DNA from: Azoarcus sp. DD4
GTDB lineage: Bacteria; Pseudomonadota; Gammaproteobacteria; Burkholderiales; Rhodocyclaceae
Assembly (NCBI RefSeq): GCF_006496635.1
Contig: NZ_CP022958.1
Location: 1,240,001 to 1,304,000 of the forward strand
Direction: 5' to 3'
Length of the DNA stretch: 64,000 bases
Every line of letters begins with the position of its first letter. Position 1 is the first letter of the stretch. Position numbers and translations under genes: made by a program. The notes under the pieces are model-generated. The model had not been told where the DNA came from and searched no databases. It saw only the letters and a program-made list of their open reading frames with translations. Shown in pieces: positions 24,020 through 34,792 of the stretch.

Positions 24020-25273
24020 ATGCAACTCTACGCCCTCGGCCTGAACCACCATACGGCCCCGCTCGCGATCCGCGAACGGGTCGCGTTCCAGCCCGAGCGG
24101 CTGGATCAGGCTCTGCACGAGTTGACCGGCTCCGAGCGGGTGCGCGAGGTGGCCATCCTTTCCACCTGCAATCGCACCGAACTCTATTTCGCTGCCGAAC
24201 AGCCGCAACTCGCGGCCGACTGGCTCGCGGGCTATCACCAGTTGCAGCTGGCCCAGGTCTCGCCCTACCTCTATTCCTACCCGCAGCGCGACGCGATCCG
24301 CCACATGTTCCGGGTGGCGAGCGGGCTGGACTCCATGGTGCTGGGCGAGCCCCAGATCCTGGGTCAGGTCAAGGAGGCCGCCCGGCGCGCGGAAGAGGCC
24401 GGGACCATGGGTACCCTGCTGCACAAGCTCTTCCAGAACACCTTCGCGGTAGCGAAGGAGGTCAGGTCCACCACTGCGATCGGCGCGAACATCGTGTCGA
24501 TGGCGGCGGCGGCGGTCCATCTGACCGAGCGTATTTTCGAGCGGGTTGCCGATCAGCATGTGCTGTTCATCGGCGCGGGCGAGATGATCGAACTCTGTGC
24601 GGCGCACTTTGCCGGCGCAGGGCCGAGATCGATGGTGGTCGCCAATCGCACGGAGGCGCGTGCCGACGCGTTGGCGGCACGCTTCGGCGCACAGACGATG
24701 CGGCTCGATACGATAGGCGATGTGCTGCCGCGCTTCGACGTGGTGGTCTCCTGTACGGCCTCGCCGCTGCCCATTGTCGGTCTCGGCATGGTCGAACGTG
24801 CGGTGAAGGCGCGACGCCACCGGCCGATGGTGATGGTCGATCTGGCCGTGCCGCGTGACATCGAGCCGGAGGTTGGGGGGCTCGACGACGTTTTTCTTTA
24901 CACTGTCGACGATCTTGCCCAAGTGGTCGATGCCGGCCTGGAGTCGCGTCAGCAGGCGGTGCTCGAAGCGGAAGGCATCATCGATCAGCGTGTCGACGGT
25001 TTCCTGCATTGGATGCAGGCTCGCGACGCGGTGCCGACCATACGTGCCTTGCGCGAGCACGCGGAGGGTGTGCGCCAGGCCGAAATCGAGCGGGCGCTGC
25101 GACAGTTGGCGCGCGGTGACGATCCGGAGCGTGTCATCGAGGCGCTGTCGCACGGTTTGACCAACAAGCTGATGCATGGCCCCACGCGTTACCTGAACCA
25201 GAGCGAAGGCGAGACGCAGGCCGACGCCAGCCGCCTGGTGCAGCAACTCTTCAATCTCACCCGGCACGACTAG
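24020..25273 (+). CDS. hemA: glutamyl-tRNA reductase
   Basis: A 417-residue protein of normal family length that makes glutamate-1-semialdehyde from glutamyl-tRNA, the first step of C5-pathway tetrapyrrole synthesis. The catalytic cysteine is C50 in ILSTCNRTELYF; MVLGEPQILGQVKEA and the NADPH-binding GAGEMIELCA segment are present, followed by the C-terminal dimerisation helix region. The ATG at 24020 is preferred over upstream in-frame codons because the protein then starts MQLYALGLNH, as expected, and the promoter lies just before it. Followed by prfA after 53 bases, a conserved hemA-prfA-prmC order. Confidence 0.95.
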   Translation: MQLYALGLNHHTAPLAIRERVAFQPERLDQALHELTGSERVREVAILSTCNRTELYFAAEQPQLAADWLAGYHQLQLAQVSPYLYSYPQRDAIRHMFRVASGLDSMVLGEPQILGQVKEAARRAEEAGTMGTLLHKLFQNTFAVAKEVRSTTAIGANIVSMAAAAVHLTERIFERVADQHVLFIGAGEMIELCAAHFAGAGPRSMVVANRTEARADALAARFGAQTMRLDTIGDVLPRFDVVVSCTASPLPIVGLGMVERAVKARRHRPMVMVDLAVPRDIEPEVGGLDDVFLYTVDDLAQVVDAGLESRQQAVLEAEGIIDQRVDGFLHWMQARDAVPTIRALREHAEGVRQAEIERALRQLARGDDPERVIEALSHGLTNKLMHGPTRYLNQSEGETQADASRLVQQLFNLTRHD

Positions 25274-25326
25274 CTGCCGGCCAGCCGTTGCGGGCGCTGT
25301 GGCGGCCGCGCCATTCTTGCGACGAC

Positions 25327-26412
25327 ATGAAGCAGAGCATACGCGACAAACTGGAATACCTGGCCAGCCGGCTGGCCGAGCTCGATCGCGAACTGGCGGC
25401 CGAAGACGGCGCGCGCGACATGAATGCGTTTCGCGAGCTGTCCCGTGAGCGTGCCGAGATCGAGCCGGTGGTCGAGCTCTACAGTGCCTACCGGCAAGCG
25501 GAGGCCGACTGCGCCACGGCGCGCGAGATGATCGACGATCCGGAAATGCGCGAGCTCGGACAAACCGAGCTCGACGCCGGGGAGGCACGCATCGGCGTAC
25601 TCGAGGAAGAGCTGCAGCGCGCCCTGTTGCCGCGAGATCCGAACGACGAACGCAACCTCTTCCTGGAAATTCGGGCCGGTACCGGTGGCGACGAGGCCGC
25701 GCTCTTTGCCGGCGATCTGTTGCGCATGTATGCGCGCTACGCCGAACGCCAGCGCTGGAAGGTCGAGATCGTGTCGTCCAGTCCGTCCGACCTGGGCGGC
25801 TACAAGGAGGTCATCGCCCGTATCGTCGGCGGTGGCGCGTATTCAAAGCTGAAATTCGAATCCGGCGGCCATCGGGTGCAGCGCATTCCGGTGACGGAGA
25901 CGCAAGGGCGGATTCACACCTCGGCGTGTACGGTGGCGGTGATGCCGGAGGCTGACGAGGTCGCGGCGATCGACATCAATCCGGCCGATCTGCGGATCGA
26001 TACCTTCCGGGCGTCGGGTGCCGGCGGCCAGCACATCAACAAGACGGACTCTGCGGTGCGCATCACCCATCTGCCCACCGGGCTCGTCGTCGAATGCCAG
26101 GACGACCGCTCGCAGCATCGCAACAAGGCGCAAGCCATGGCGGTGCTGGCGGCGCGCCTGCACGACGCGCAACTGCGCGCGCGTCAGACTGCAGAGGCGG
26201 CAACGCGCAAGAGCCTGATCGGCAGCGGCGATCGTTCGGAGCGGATTCGCACCTACAATTTCCCGCAGGGTCGGGTTACCGATCATCGCATCAATCTCAC
26301 CTTGTACAAGCTGGACGCCGTCATGCAGGGCGAACTCGACGAGTTGGTCGACGCCTTGACGCTGGAGCATCAGGCCGAATTGCTGGCGGCACTGGCGGAG
26401 GAGGCGACGTGA
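25327..26412 (+). CDS. prfA: peptide chain release factor 1
   Basis: A 361-residue class I release factor that reads UAA and UAG at the ribosome. The GGQ motif is at residues 233-235, and the codon-recognition segment PVTETQGRIHTSA contains the P-x-T tripeptide of RF1. The ATG at 25327 gives MKQSIRDKLEYL. The downstream prmC product methylates the GGQ glutamine. Confidence 0.95.
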   Translation: MKQSIRDKLEYLASRLAELDRELAAEDGARDMNAFRELSRERAEIEPVVELYSAYRQAEADCATAREMIDDPEMRELGQTELDAGEARIGVLEEELQRALLPRDPNDERNLFLEIRAGTGGDEAALFAGDLLRMYARYAERQRWKVEIVSSSPSDLGGYKEVIARIVGGGAYSKLKFESGGHRVQRIPVTETQGRIHTSACTVAVMPEADEVAAIDINPADLRIDTFRASGAGGQHINKTDSAVRITHLPTGLVVECQDDRSQHRNKAQAMAVLAARLHDAQLRARQTAEAATRKSLIGSGDRSERIRTYNFPQGRVTDHRINLTLYKLDAVMQGELDELVDALTLEHQAELLAALAEEAT

Positions 26413-26461
26413 GCGTGTCGCGGGAGTATCGCGGGCGTGGGTGTCGCGCCGGAGGCGGCCG

Positions 26462-27298
26462 ATGAGCGCTGTGCCGGACATCGCCGGCGCGCTGGGTTGG
26501 GCGCGCGAGCGGATCGAGCAGATGGACGCGCGCGTGCTGTTGCGCCATGCATTGGCTTGCCCCGCGTCACGCCTGGTCGCCTGGCCCGAGCAGCGTCTCA
26601 GCGACGCGGAGTGGGCGGCGTTCCAGCATATGGTGGAACGCCGTGTCGCGGGAGAGCCTGTTGCTTACCTCATCGGCGAGCGAGAGTTCTACGGGCGCAG
26701 CTTCAGCGTGACGCCGGCGGTGCTGATTCCACGACCCGATACCGAGCTGCTCGTCGAACTGGCGCTGGCGCATTTTTCCGCCCAGCCGCGCCTGCGGGTG
26801 CTGGACATGGGTACCGGCAGTGGTGCCTTGGCGATTACGCTTGCCCTGGAACTCGATGCGGCGGACGTGACCGCGCTCGATCGTTCGCGGGAAGCCTTGT
26901 GGGTGGCAATGGCCAACGCGGCGCGGCTTGGCGCGAGTGTGTCCTTCGTGCAGAGCGACTGGTTCGGCAGCCTGGGGGAGGAGCGGTTTCAGCTAATTGT
27001 CGCGAATCCGCCCTACATCGCTGCAGCGGACCCTCATCTCGAGGAGGGCGATCTACGCTTCGAACCGCGTTCGGCGCTGGCTGCCGGCGCATCTGGGCTG
27101 GACGATCTTGCCGAGATAGTCGGTCGTTCGCCGCAACACCTAGAGTCAGGCGGCTGGCTGTTCGTGGAGCACGGTTACGATCAGGCATTCGCGGTACGCG
27201 GCTTGCTTGCAGATGCTGGCTTCGCCTCGATTGCGTCATGGAAGGACCTAGCGGGGATCGAGCGGGTGTCGGGAGGGCGCTGGCTCGGCCGTGGCTGA
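26462..27298 (+). CDS. prmC: release factor glutamine methyltransferase
   Basis: A 278-residue SAM-dependent enzyme that methylates the GGQ glutamine of release factors. SAM-binding VLDMGTGSGALAI and the catalytic NPPY (residues 182-185) are intact. The ATG at 26462 has GGAGGCGG directly upstream; a start 21 bases earlier would give a spurious MSRRRRP leader. It follows prfA by 49 bases. Confidence 0.93.
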   Translation: MSAVPDIAGALGWARERIEQMDARVLLRHALACPASRLVAWPEQRLSDAEWAAFQHMVERRVAGEPVAYLIGEREFYGRSFSVTPAVLIPRPDTELLVELALAHFSAQPRLRVLDMGTGSGALAITLALELDAADVTALDRSREALWVAMANAARLGASVSFVQSDWFGSLGEERFQLIVANPPYIAAADPHLEEGDLRFEPRSALAAGASGLDDLAEIVGRSPQHLESGGWLFVEHGYDQAFAVRGLLADAGFASIASWKDLAGIERVSGGRWLGRG

Positions 27299-27316
27299 AC
27301 TGCGTGTTCCACGATA

Positions 27317-27345
27317 TTGACGCTGTTACGGGCAAGGTCTAGACT
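27317..27345 (+). promoter_or_regulatory. probable grxD promoter
   Basis: TTGACG (27317-27322), a 17-base spacer and TAGACT (27340-27345), 40 bases before the grxD ATG and just after the prmC stop. Five of six and four of six consensus bases respectively. Confidence 0.55.
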
Positions 27346-27385
27346 TTCCCGACTGTTTTACTCAACTTTTTCGAGAGTCAAAAGC

Positions 27386-27718
27386 ATGGATATCAAGGAC
27401 GTCATTCGCGAGCAGGTCACCACCAACCCGGTTGCCCTCTACATGAAGGGTGTGCCCCAGGCGCCGGCCTGCGGGTTCTCGGCTACTGCGGTGCAGATCC
27501 TCAAGGCCTGTGGCGTGCGCGAGTTCTTCTCGGTGAACGTGCTGGCCGACGACCAGGTCCGCCAGGGCATCAAGGAATTCTCGAGCTGGCCGACCATTCC
27601 GCAGCTCTACGTGAACGGCGAGTTCGTTGGGGGTGCCGACATCATGCGCGAGATGTATCAGAGCGGTGAGATGCAGCAACTGCTGAAGGATGCCGGCGTC
27701 GTGAGTTCGGCTGCCTGA
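27386..27718 (+). CDS. grxD: monothiol glutaredoxin Grx4
   Basis: A 110-residue monothiol glutaredoxin with the active-site CGFS in APACGFSATAV, SWPTIPQLYVNGEF (glutathione-binding TVP-like loop) and GGADIM. Such proteins carry [2Fe-2S] clusters with BolA and serve iron-sulphur cluster delivery. The ATG at 27386 matches the family start MDIKDVI. It ends the hemA-prfA-prmC-grxD run. Confidence 0.94.
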   Translation: MDIKDVIREQVTTNPVALYMKGVPQAPACGFSATAVQILKACGVREFFSVNVLADDQVRQGIKEFSSWPTIPQLYVNGEFVGGADIMREMYQSGEMQQLLKDAGVVSSAA

Positions 27719-27761
27719 AAGCGCTTGTCGGGCGGCGGGGGATGCGGGTTTCGCCCGCCGT

Positions 27762-28862
27762 TCAGTGGTGATCCGCCTGTGGCGAGGCGATGCGGGATGG
27801 TGCAAACGCCTTGCGCAGCAAATGGGCGGCAAGCAGGTGAGCGGGCATGCGCAGCCAGTGCCCCCGCACATAGAGCGTCGTGCGGGCCACGCTGGCGCCG
27901 GCTTGTCGGCAACTGGCGTGTTGAGGCAGGAAGATCCTGTCGTACAGCACGGTAAGCACCTTCCTGTGCATTGTTCCGGGCTCGAAGCTGGCAAGTGACT
28001 GCATCGCTGCCGGTGGCACCGGGCAGTCGAATATCCGGCGAACGAAATGAACGGCCAGCCAGAGTTGATGCGTCAGCTGTTGCTGACGGGCTCGCGCCAG
28101 CAATCCGCTCCAGAAGGTTTCAGGCTGACCGGCTCCCCAGTGCCTCAGCAGCAGGTCGAGATCGCTGAGATCGCGCAAGGCGTTGTCTGCCTCGCCCTCA
28201 TGAAACAGATGGGTTGCCGCGTGCAACACCATGTCGGCCGGTGAGAGCGTGAATACGCCGGGCAACCCCGGAACCTCCACTCGTTCGGCGAGCAGACTGC
28301 GCGGGTCCGGATGGTAGCGGGCGGTCGGCGGCAGGATCGCGTGGTGGACGTCCAGGGCGGTGCCGCGAAAGATGTGCTGCATCGGCGGCAATTCGTGCAT
28401 CCATTGCCGGTAGTAGTGCTGGTCGTAGGCGCTGATCGGCGGCGTGATCCAGCCGTGCTGCATGAGCCGGCCCTCGACCGTGCCAAGCGCCGAGCGAGGC
28501 ACGAGGATGTCGATGTCCGAGAATATGCGGCCTTCGCTCGCCGGCAGAGTGGCGGCCACGTAGGCTGCACCCTTGAGCAGCACCAGGGGTACGTTCGCCG
28601 CGTCGAGTGCGGCCTTGATCTGGATGACTTCGTTGCGTACCGAATGATGCAGCCGCGCCGCGAGATGGGCGCCTGCAATGAGGTGGCGGGCGGCATCCTC
28701 GGGTATTTCGGGGGTTTGTCCGGCGGTCGCGAGGCGCGCATGCAGGCGGCCCAGCATGTTGGCGTGGCGGGCCTGCCGGATCAGGACATCCCAGTCTGCG
28801 GCTGGCAGGCCGCGGATGCGTTCCGGTTGGCGCAATACCTCCGTCAGGATGGCGGATCTCAT
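27762..28862 (-). CDS. nucleotidyltransferase-family protein (NTP_transf_5-like)
   Basis: A 366-residue protein with a nucleotidyltransferase-like core: VLLKGAAYV (about residues 91-99), then FSDIDILVP (DxD in S-D-I-D) and ALDVHHAI. This is the pattern of the uncharacterised nucleotidyltransferase family that recurs in peptide-modification and capsule clusters. Its ATG overlaps the stop of the HprK-related kinase (ATGA), making it the last gene of a four-gene operon. It may transfer a nucleotide to a substrate made or bound by the upstream proteins; no substrate is evident. Confidence 0.75.
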   Translation of the reverse strand: MRSAILTEVLRQPERIRGLPAADWDVLIRQARHANMLGRLHARLATAGQTPEIPEDAARHLIAGAHLAARLHHSVRNEVIQIKAALDAANVPLVLLKGAAYVAATLPASEGRIFSDIDILVPRSALGTVEGRLMQHGWITPPISAYDQHYYRQWMHELPPMQHIFRGTALDVHHAILPPTARYHPDPRSLLAERVEVPGLPGVFTLSPADMVLHAATHLFHEGEADNALRDLSDLDLLLRHWGAGQPETFWSGLLARARQQQLTHQLWLAVHFVRRIFDCPVPPAAMQSLASFEPGTMHRKVLTVLYDRIFLPQHASCRQAGASVARTTLYVRGHWLRMPAHLLAAHLLRKAFAPSRIASPQADHH

Positions 28863-29779
28863 CCGATCACGCCCCCGGATGCGAGCAGGTCGAGACAGGC
28901 GACGGCTTCATCCAGCTCGCTGTACTCGAAACTGTGACGACTACAGCGGTCGATCAGCCGGCCGACGGCTTCGAAGCCCTTGCGGCCGAGAACGTGATAG
29001 TTCATTGCGTTATCGGCAATCGCCAGGAAGGCTGCGCCGGAAGGCATGGTCTTCAGCCGGGCGCTCGTGCCGGGGGTGTAGCGCGGCAGCACGATCCACT
29101 TGGGCAGGGTGCCTGCCGTGGCCTGATCGACGCTTGCGGTCGGCGCTTTCATGAGGGCTACGGTCCCTTTGGCGGTGTCGGTGGCCGGGGCCGAAAAAAC
29201 GGCGGCCGGAGCAAAACGCTTGATGATCCCGATCGAGTCGTTCTTCAGATTGACCGGCCGTGCCAGGCCGTGCACCGTACCGGAGGCAAGGTCTATCAGG
29301 GTCAGCTCGTCTGAAAGCAGGCGCCAGCCGCGATTCACCAGGGCTGCACAAAGCGTGCTCTTGCCCGAACCGGGAGGGGCCGGCAGGATCAACGCGTGCT
29401 CACCGCGCGCGACCGCGGCGGCGTGGAGGACGAGTTGATGATGTCCGTAGGCGGTAATGCACCAGTTCATGCCCCATTCGAGCATGGGTAGTGCCTGATT
29501 GGCCGGTAGCGGCAGGAAGGGTTCGACACCGTCGACCTCAAAGCGGACCTGGGGGCGAAACCAGCGTCGCAATACGCCACCGTGCCTCACCGCGACGTGG
29601 AAGTCGGCGAAACCGTCGTCGGCAGCCAGTGGATTGTGCTCGTAGAGCAGGCGCAGTCCCTGCCGGACGGCGTCGATGTCGCTGCGGATGCGGACAACGA
29701 AGGGGCCGGTGCGCAGCCTCAGGCCTTCGCCGGCCAGTCGATGCAGATACTCCTGTTGCGAGAGATCACCGAGCTTCAA
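28859..29779 (-). CDS. HprK-related kinase A
   Basis: A 306-residue protein with an HPr-kinase-like P-loop ILPAPPGSGKSTLCAAL (about residues 130-146), an acidic SDELTLI downstream and RPVNLKN. It is distantly related to HPr serine kinase and fits the 'HprK-related kinase A' group that occurs with a PqqD-like protein and a nucleotidyltransferase. The TTG start at 29779 lies inside the end of the PqqD-like gene, so the two are coupled; an internal ATG is possible. The target is unknown; the context suggests modification of a peptide or protein held by the PqqD-like partner. Confidence 0.78.
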   Translation of the reverse strand: MKLGDLSQQEYLHRLAGEGLRLRTGPFVVRIRSDIDAVRQGLRLLYEHNPLAADDGFADFHVAVRHGGVLRRWFRPQVRFEVDGVEPFLPLPANQALPMLEWGMNWCITAYGHHQLVLHAAAVARGEHALILPAPPGSGKSTLCAALVNRGWRLLSDELTLIDLASGTVHGLARPVNLKNDSIGIIKRFAPAAVFSAPATDTAKGTVALMKAPTASVDQATAGTLPKWIVLPRYTPGTSARLKTMPSGAAFLAIADNAMNYHVLGRKGFEAVGRLIDRCSRHSFEYSELDEAVACLDLLASGGVIG

Positions 29780-30107
29780 GGCTTAGGGGAAGACTTTCGA
29801 TCAATTGTGCCGAGTGCAGGATTTCGAGCGCGGCATCAAGCGTGTCGGCCATGTCTCCGGGCTGGAGGTCAGGGGCGAGTTCGCTCAGCCACTCAGGTAG
29901 CTCGCTGCGGCGAATGCCGTTTTCCCGGCTAAGTATGGCATCAAGCACGAAACGCGAAAACGGATCGAGAAGAAAGGTGTGGCCGGCGAGTTCGGCGTAC
30001 CCCACCCATCCTTCGTCGACTTCCTTCCACAGCGGAGGATCGGCGAGCCTTGCGCGCAGGAGTGTGTCCGGTGATCCGATGATGAAATCCGCTGCAGCGG
30101 GCTTCAA
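29766..30107 (-). CDS. PqqD-like protein of the HPr-rel-A system
   Basis: A 113-residue protein with the PqqD-like tail: HTFLLDPFSRFVLDAI, then a helical region and LEILHSAQLIESL. PqqD-type domains present precursor peptides to modifying enzymes. The TTG start shares two bases with the stop of the upstream exported-protein gene (TTGA), and its own end overlaps the kinase by 14 bases. The gene order exported protein, PqqD-like, HprK-related kinase, nucleotidyltransferase suggests a post-translational modification pathway. Confidence 0.68.
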   Translation of the reverse strand: MKPAAADFIIGSPDTLLRARLADPPLWKEVDEGWVGYAELAGHTFLLDPFSRFVLDAILSRENGIRRSELPEWLSELAPDLQPGDMADTLDAALEILHSAQLIESLPLSLEAR

Positions 30108-30676
30108 GTGCCCATCAGGTACTGAAGGTAGGCGACGATCTCATTGGGGTCCCAGGAACTGCCGTAGCTCGCGTTGGGCACGTAGCCTGCCGACGTGGGG
30201 CCGTTGAGCCACATGGCCGTCACTTGGGCTGTTGTTGCCGGGAAGGCAGCGTTGGATACGCTGTTGAGATATGCAGCCGCCAGGTAGCGGATGAAGGCAT
30301 CGCTGCTCGCCAGCGCGTCGTACAGACGGGTGTTGTTGATCGAGTTGGTGAACGATGGATTCGGACCGAGCGTTTCCGACAGCTTCTTGGTCTGGGTCGC
30401 ATTTTGCAGGGCAACCGAGGGCCACGAGGAGAGTGGCGTGGAACGCCAGCCGCTGGGGCCGAGGAAGTTGCACGGAGTGAAATCCCCTGGGCGGCTCAGA
30501 TTTCCGGATACGGAAAATCCTGACGGATTCTTGCAGTTCGCAGCAAGAACGGGCGTGGTCCTGAGTGCAAGGAAAAGAGGCGCGCTGGCCAAGCCCGCCT
30601 GCACCAGACGCCGCCGGCTTTCAGCCACGCGAGGGTCGGGTGAAGCTTGCTGAAGCTTGGCCTTGGGGTCGCTCAT
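30104..30676 (-). CDS. Tat-exported protein of unknown function heading the HPr-rel-A operon
   Basis: A 190-residue protein with a twin-arginine signal: SRRRLVQAG at about residues 20-28, a hydrophobic stretch APLFLAL and a probable cleavage site after PVLA. The mature part has a pair of cysteines (ANCKNP and FTPCNF), Gly/Ser/Asn-rich segments and YLAAAYLNS. The ATG at 30676 is chosen because it puts the signal near the N-terminus; the frame is open further upstream. It is the first gene of the operon and is a candidate substrate for the modification enzymes behind it. I do not recognise the family. Confidence 0.65.
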   Translation of the reverse strand: MSDPKAKLQQASPDPRVAESRRRLVQAGLASAPLFLALRTTPVLAANCKNPSGFSVSGNLSRPGDFTPCNFLGPSGWRSTPLSSWPSVALQNATQTKKLSETLGPNPSFTNSINNTRLYDALASSDAFIRYLAAAYLNSVSNAAFPATTAQVTAMWLNGPTSAGYVPNASYGSSWDPNEIVAYLQYLMGT

Positions 30677-30933
30677 TGCGGCTTCTCTCAATTGCTGCGC
30701 CATTCGGATGATCTGGCTGGCCGAAGTATAGTCGGGCCGGGATGACCGAACCATGACTCGTGTCACGGTTCTACTGTTTGCTAGGACAAAAGCAAGAGTC
30801 GTACCTTTTTGGTGCAGAATTATAATGCATTGATTTTTAGTGGTTAAATAAAGAAGCTTTACCGTGTTCGCGCAGTCGGATGGGCAAGGTGTCAAATATT
30901 CCGACGTTTTTGCCGGGGCCCGTGATCCGGTGC

Positions 30934-32220
30934 CTACAGGTTGGCGATGCGTGCGCTTGCCAGCGACAGACGTGTCGCGAGCACTTCGAGAAAGCTCTTG
31001 TAGAAGTGCATGCGGCAGGTATCCGAAGCGCGCTTCAGGGCGCGGGAATGGACCGTGATGATGGCCACCTCGGTCGTTGCTTCGACCGACGCGGAACGGA
31101 CGCCGCCGCCGGCGGAAAAGAGCGCGACCTCGCCGAAGCAGTCGCCCGGCGTCAGCAGGTTGAGCAGGCGGCCGCGTTTCCGGACGCGTGCTTCACCTTG
31201 GGCGAGAAAACAGAAGTGGTCTCCGGTTTCCCCCTCCTTCATGACCACGGTGCCGGGTTGGGCGTGGCTCCACAACGACAGGCTGATCACCTCCCACAGT
31301 TCGGCATCGGCGAACTCGCGGAAGAAGGGCATGGCACGCAGGGTCTGGAACTTCTCGGTGTCCGGAACGACGTTGTGGGCGGTGGCTACACTGCGGTTGC
31401 GAAAGGCCAGTGCGAGGTCGTGCGAGAACTCGGCCCAGCTGCTGTAGCGCCGGTCCAGATCCTTCTCCATCGCGCGGCGCACGATGCTGTCCAGCGCTTC
31501 CGGTACGTCGGGGCGCAGCTCGGATGGCGGAGGCGGAGTTTCGTTGGCGATGCGGTAGAGCAGGCTGTAGTTGTTGTCGGATTCGAAGGGCAACCGGCTC
31601 GTCAGCAACTGGTACATCACCACGCCCAGGGAATAGATGTCGGTACGGTGGTCCAGTGGCATTTCCCGTACCTGCTGCGGCGACATGTAGGCGGGCGAGC
31701 CGATGCCGGAGATCTGCGTCGTATCGGTAGCGGTGCGCAAGGCAGCACCGAAGTCGGAAATGCGGATGTCCTGTCCGTCGGGGGCGACGAGCAGGATATT
31801 GGCGGGTTTGATGTCGCGGTGGGTGATGCCGCGGTGGAAGGCGTAATCCAGTGCCCGGGTGCACTTGAAAATGATCTCGATCAGGCGATCGAAGCCCGGG
31901 CGTGTTTCCGGGCGCGTAAGGGCGTCGAGCGTGCCGCCGGGCACGTACTCCATCACCACATAGCCTTCGTCGTCGCCGATCACCGCATCGAAGATCTGCA
32001 CGATGTGCGGGTGGGACATCTTCCCCGCCAGGGCGGCTTCGTTGAGCAGCAGGTGGCGGTAGAGCCGGCCGTGGTCGCGGTCCCGCAGAATCTCGGGATA
32101 GAGCTGCTTGAGCGCGACTTCGCGCTGGTTGAAGGGGTCCCAGGCCAGGTATACGGCACTGGTGGCCCCTTCGCCGAGCAGGCGGCGTATCTCGTACTTG
32201 CCGATCCGCTCGGGGGCCAC
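30934..32220 (-). CDS. Ser/Thr protein kinase with C-terminal cyclic-nucleotide-binding domain
   Basis: A 428-residue protein. Residues 8-265 are a Hanks-type kinase: G-loop GEGATSAVY, VALKQL lysine, catalytic THRDIKPANIL, DFG in ISDFGAAL and SPAYMSPQQ activation segment. Residues about 295-425 are a CAP_ED-type domain: PGTVVMKEGETGDHFCFLAQGEARV and LTPGDCFGEVALFSAGG. A kinase fused to a cNMP-type sensor suggests ligand-gated phosphorylation. The GTG start at 32220 lies five bases after the argH stop, so it is co-transcribed with argH. A PP2C phosphatase at 48255 could be its antagonist. Confidence 0.88.
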   Translation of the reverse strand: MAPERIGKYEIRRLLGEGATSAVYLAWDPFNQREVALKQLYPEILRDRDHGRLYRHLLLNEAALAGKMSHPHIVQIFDAVIGDDEGYVVMEYVPGGTLDALTRPETRPGFDRLIEIIFKCTRALDYAFHRGITHRDIKPANILLVAPDGQDIRISDFGAALRTATDTTQISGIGSPAYMSPQQVREMPLDHRTDIYSLGVVMYQLLTSRLPFESDNNYSLLYRIANETPPPPSELRPDVPEALDSIVRRAMEKDLDRRYSSWAEFSHDLALAFRNRSVATAHNVVPDTEKFQTLRAMPFFREFADAELWEVISLSLWSHAQPGTVVMKEGETGDHFCFLAQGEARVRKRGRLLNLLTPGDCFGEVALFSAGGGVRSASVEATTEVAIITVHSRALKRASDTCRMHFYKSFLEVLATRLSLASARIANL

Positions 32221-32225
32221 GGTGT

Positions 32226-33668
<1,443 letters not shown>

Positions 33669-33757
33669 AATGTCCGCTGCTGAGGAGATGCCGGCCCGCA
33701 CGCATTCGGGCCGGTTGTGGAATGTTGCTGCGGGCGGGTGATCCGGCCGCGTAAACC

Positions 33758-34792
33758 ATGGAAAGTATAAAACAAAAGCCTCAATCGCTCGCCGCCCCGG
33801 CCCTGCCGGATTTCCGCAACCTGGGCGTCATCCTGCGCGTGCTGCTGGCGGTGAACCTGCTCGCGCTGCTGACGGTGCTCGTCCGCGTCGATGAGTCCGG
33901 CGCCATTCCGGCCGAGCTGATGCTGATGGCCGCCCGGGTCGAGTTGCCGCTCTTCGTGCTGGTGCTGCTGCTCTACGCGGCGCAGGGGGTGCTTGCCGGG
34001 CTGTCGTCATGGCAAGGCGTGGGCGCGGTGTGGACGGCCGTACTGGTGACCGTCGGCGCCGGGTTTCCGCTGCTTGCCGATGCGGGCGACAGCCTGCCGC
34101 GCTGGCTGGCCTGGGCGAGCGTCGCGGTCATGGTCACGCTGGCCTACTTCGATTACCGCAACCGACGCTTTTCGCCGGCATTGACCGAGGCAAGACTGCT
34201 GGCGCTGACTGCGCGCATCCGGCCGCACTTCCTTTTCAACAGCCTCAACGGCGTGCTCGGCGTGATCCGTTCCGATCCGCGCCGCGCCGAGCGGGCGCTG
34301 GAGGAACTGGCCGATCTGTTCCGCGCGCTGATGCAGGACCACCGCGAGTTGGTGGCGCTCGGCGAAGAGATCGCGCTGTGCGAGCGCTATGTCGATCTGG
34401 AAAGCCTGCGCCTGGGCGATCGCCTGTCGGTGCGCTGGGAGATCGACGGCGAGGAGGGCAGCGGCGAGCGCCAACGCCTGCTGCGGCAGAAGGTCCCGCC
34501 GCTGCTGTTGCAGCCCTTGCTGGAAAACGCCGTCTATCACGGCATCGAGCCGGCTTTCGATGCTGGTGAGGTCGTCGTGCGGGTGGCGCGCCGCGCCGAC
34601 GAGGTGCACCTCGAAGTGGATAATCCCATCGTCGAGGCCGATCGCCACAAGGCCGGCAACCGCATGGCGCTGGCCAATATCCGCGAACGCCTGACCCTCT
34701 TCTTCGATCTCGAGGCCGGTCTCGACATCGAAAGCAAGGATGGCCGCTACCGCGTTCGCATCCGACTGCCATTCCGGAGCGTCAGCGCATGA
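33758..34792 (+). CDS. algZ: LytS/AlgZ-type sensor histidine kinase
   Basis: A 344-residue membrane kinase. Four hydrophobic segments occupy residues 25-135; the His_kinase (LytS-type) domain follows with LTARIRPHFLFNSLNGVLGVI, whose H in RPHFLFN is the phospho-acceptor, and an ATP-binding part with LLQPLLENAVYHGI. Its stop overlaps the start of algR (ATGA). In Pseudomonas the orthologous pair controls alginate and twitching motility; the targets here are unknown. Confidence 0.88.
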   Translation: MESIKQKPQSLAAPALPDFRNLGVILRVLLAVNLLALLTVLVRVDESGAIPAELMLMAARVELPLFVLVLLLYAAQGVLAGLSSWQGVGAVWTAVLVTVGAGFPLLADAGDSLPRWLAWASVAVMVTLAYFDYRNRRFSPALTEARLLALTARIRPHFLFNSLNGVLGVIRSDPRRAERALEELADLFRALMQDHRELVALGEEIALCERYVDLESLRLGDRLSVRWEIDGEEGSGERQRLLRQKVPPLLLQPLLENAVYHGIEPAFDAGEVVVRVARRADEVHLEVDNPIVEADRHKAGNRMALANIRERLTLFFDLEAGLDIESKDGRYRVRIRLPFRSVSA

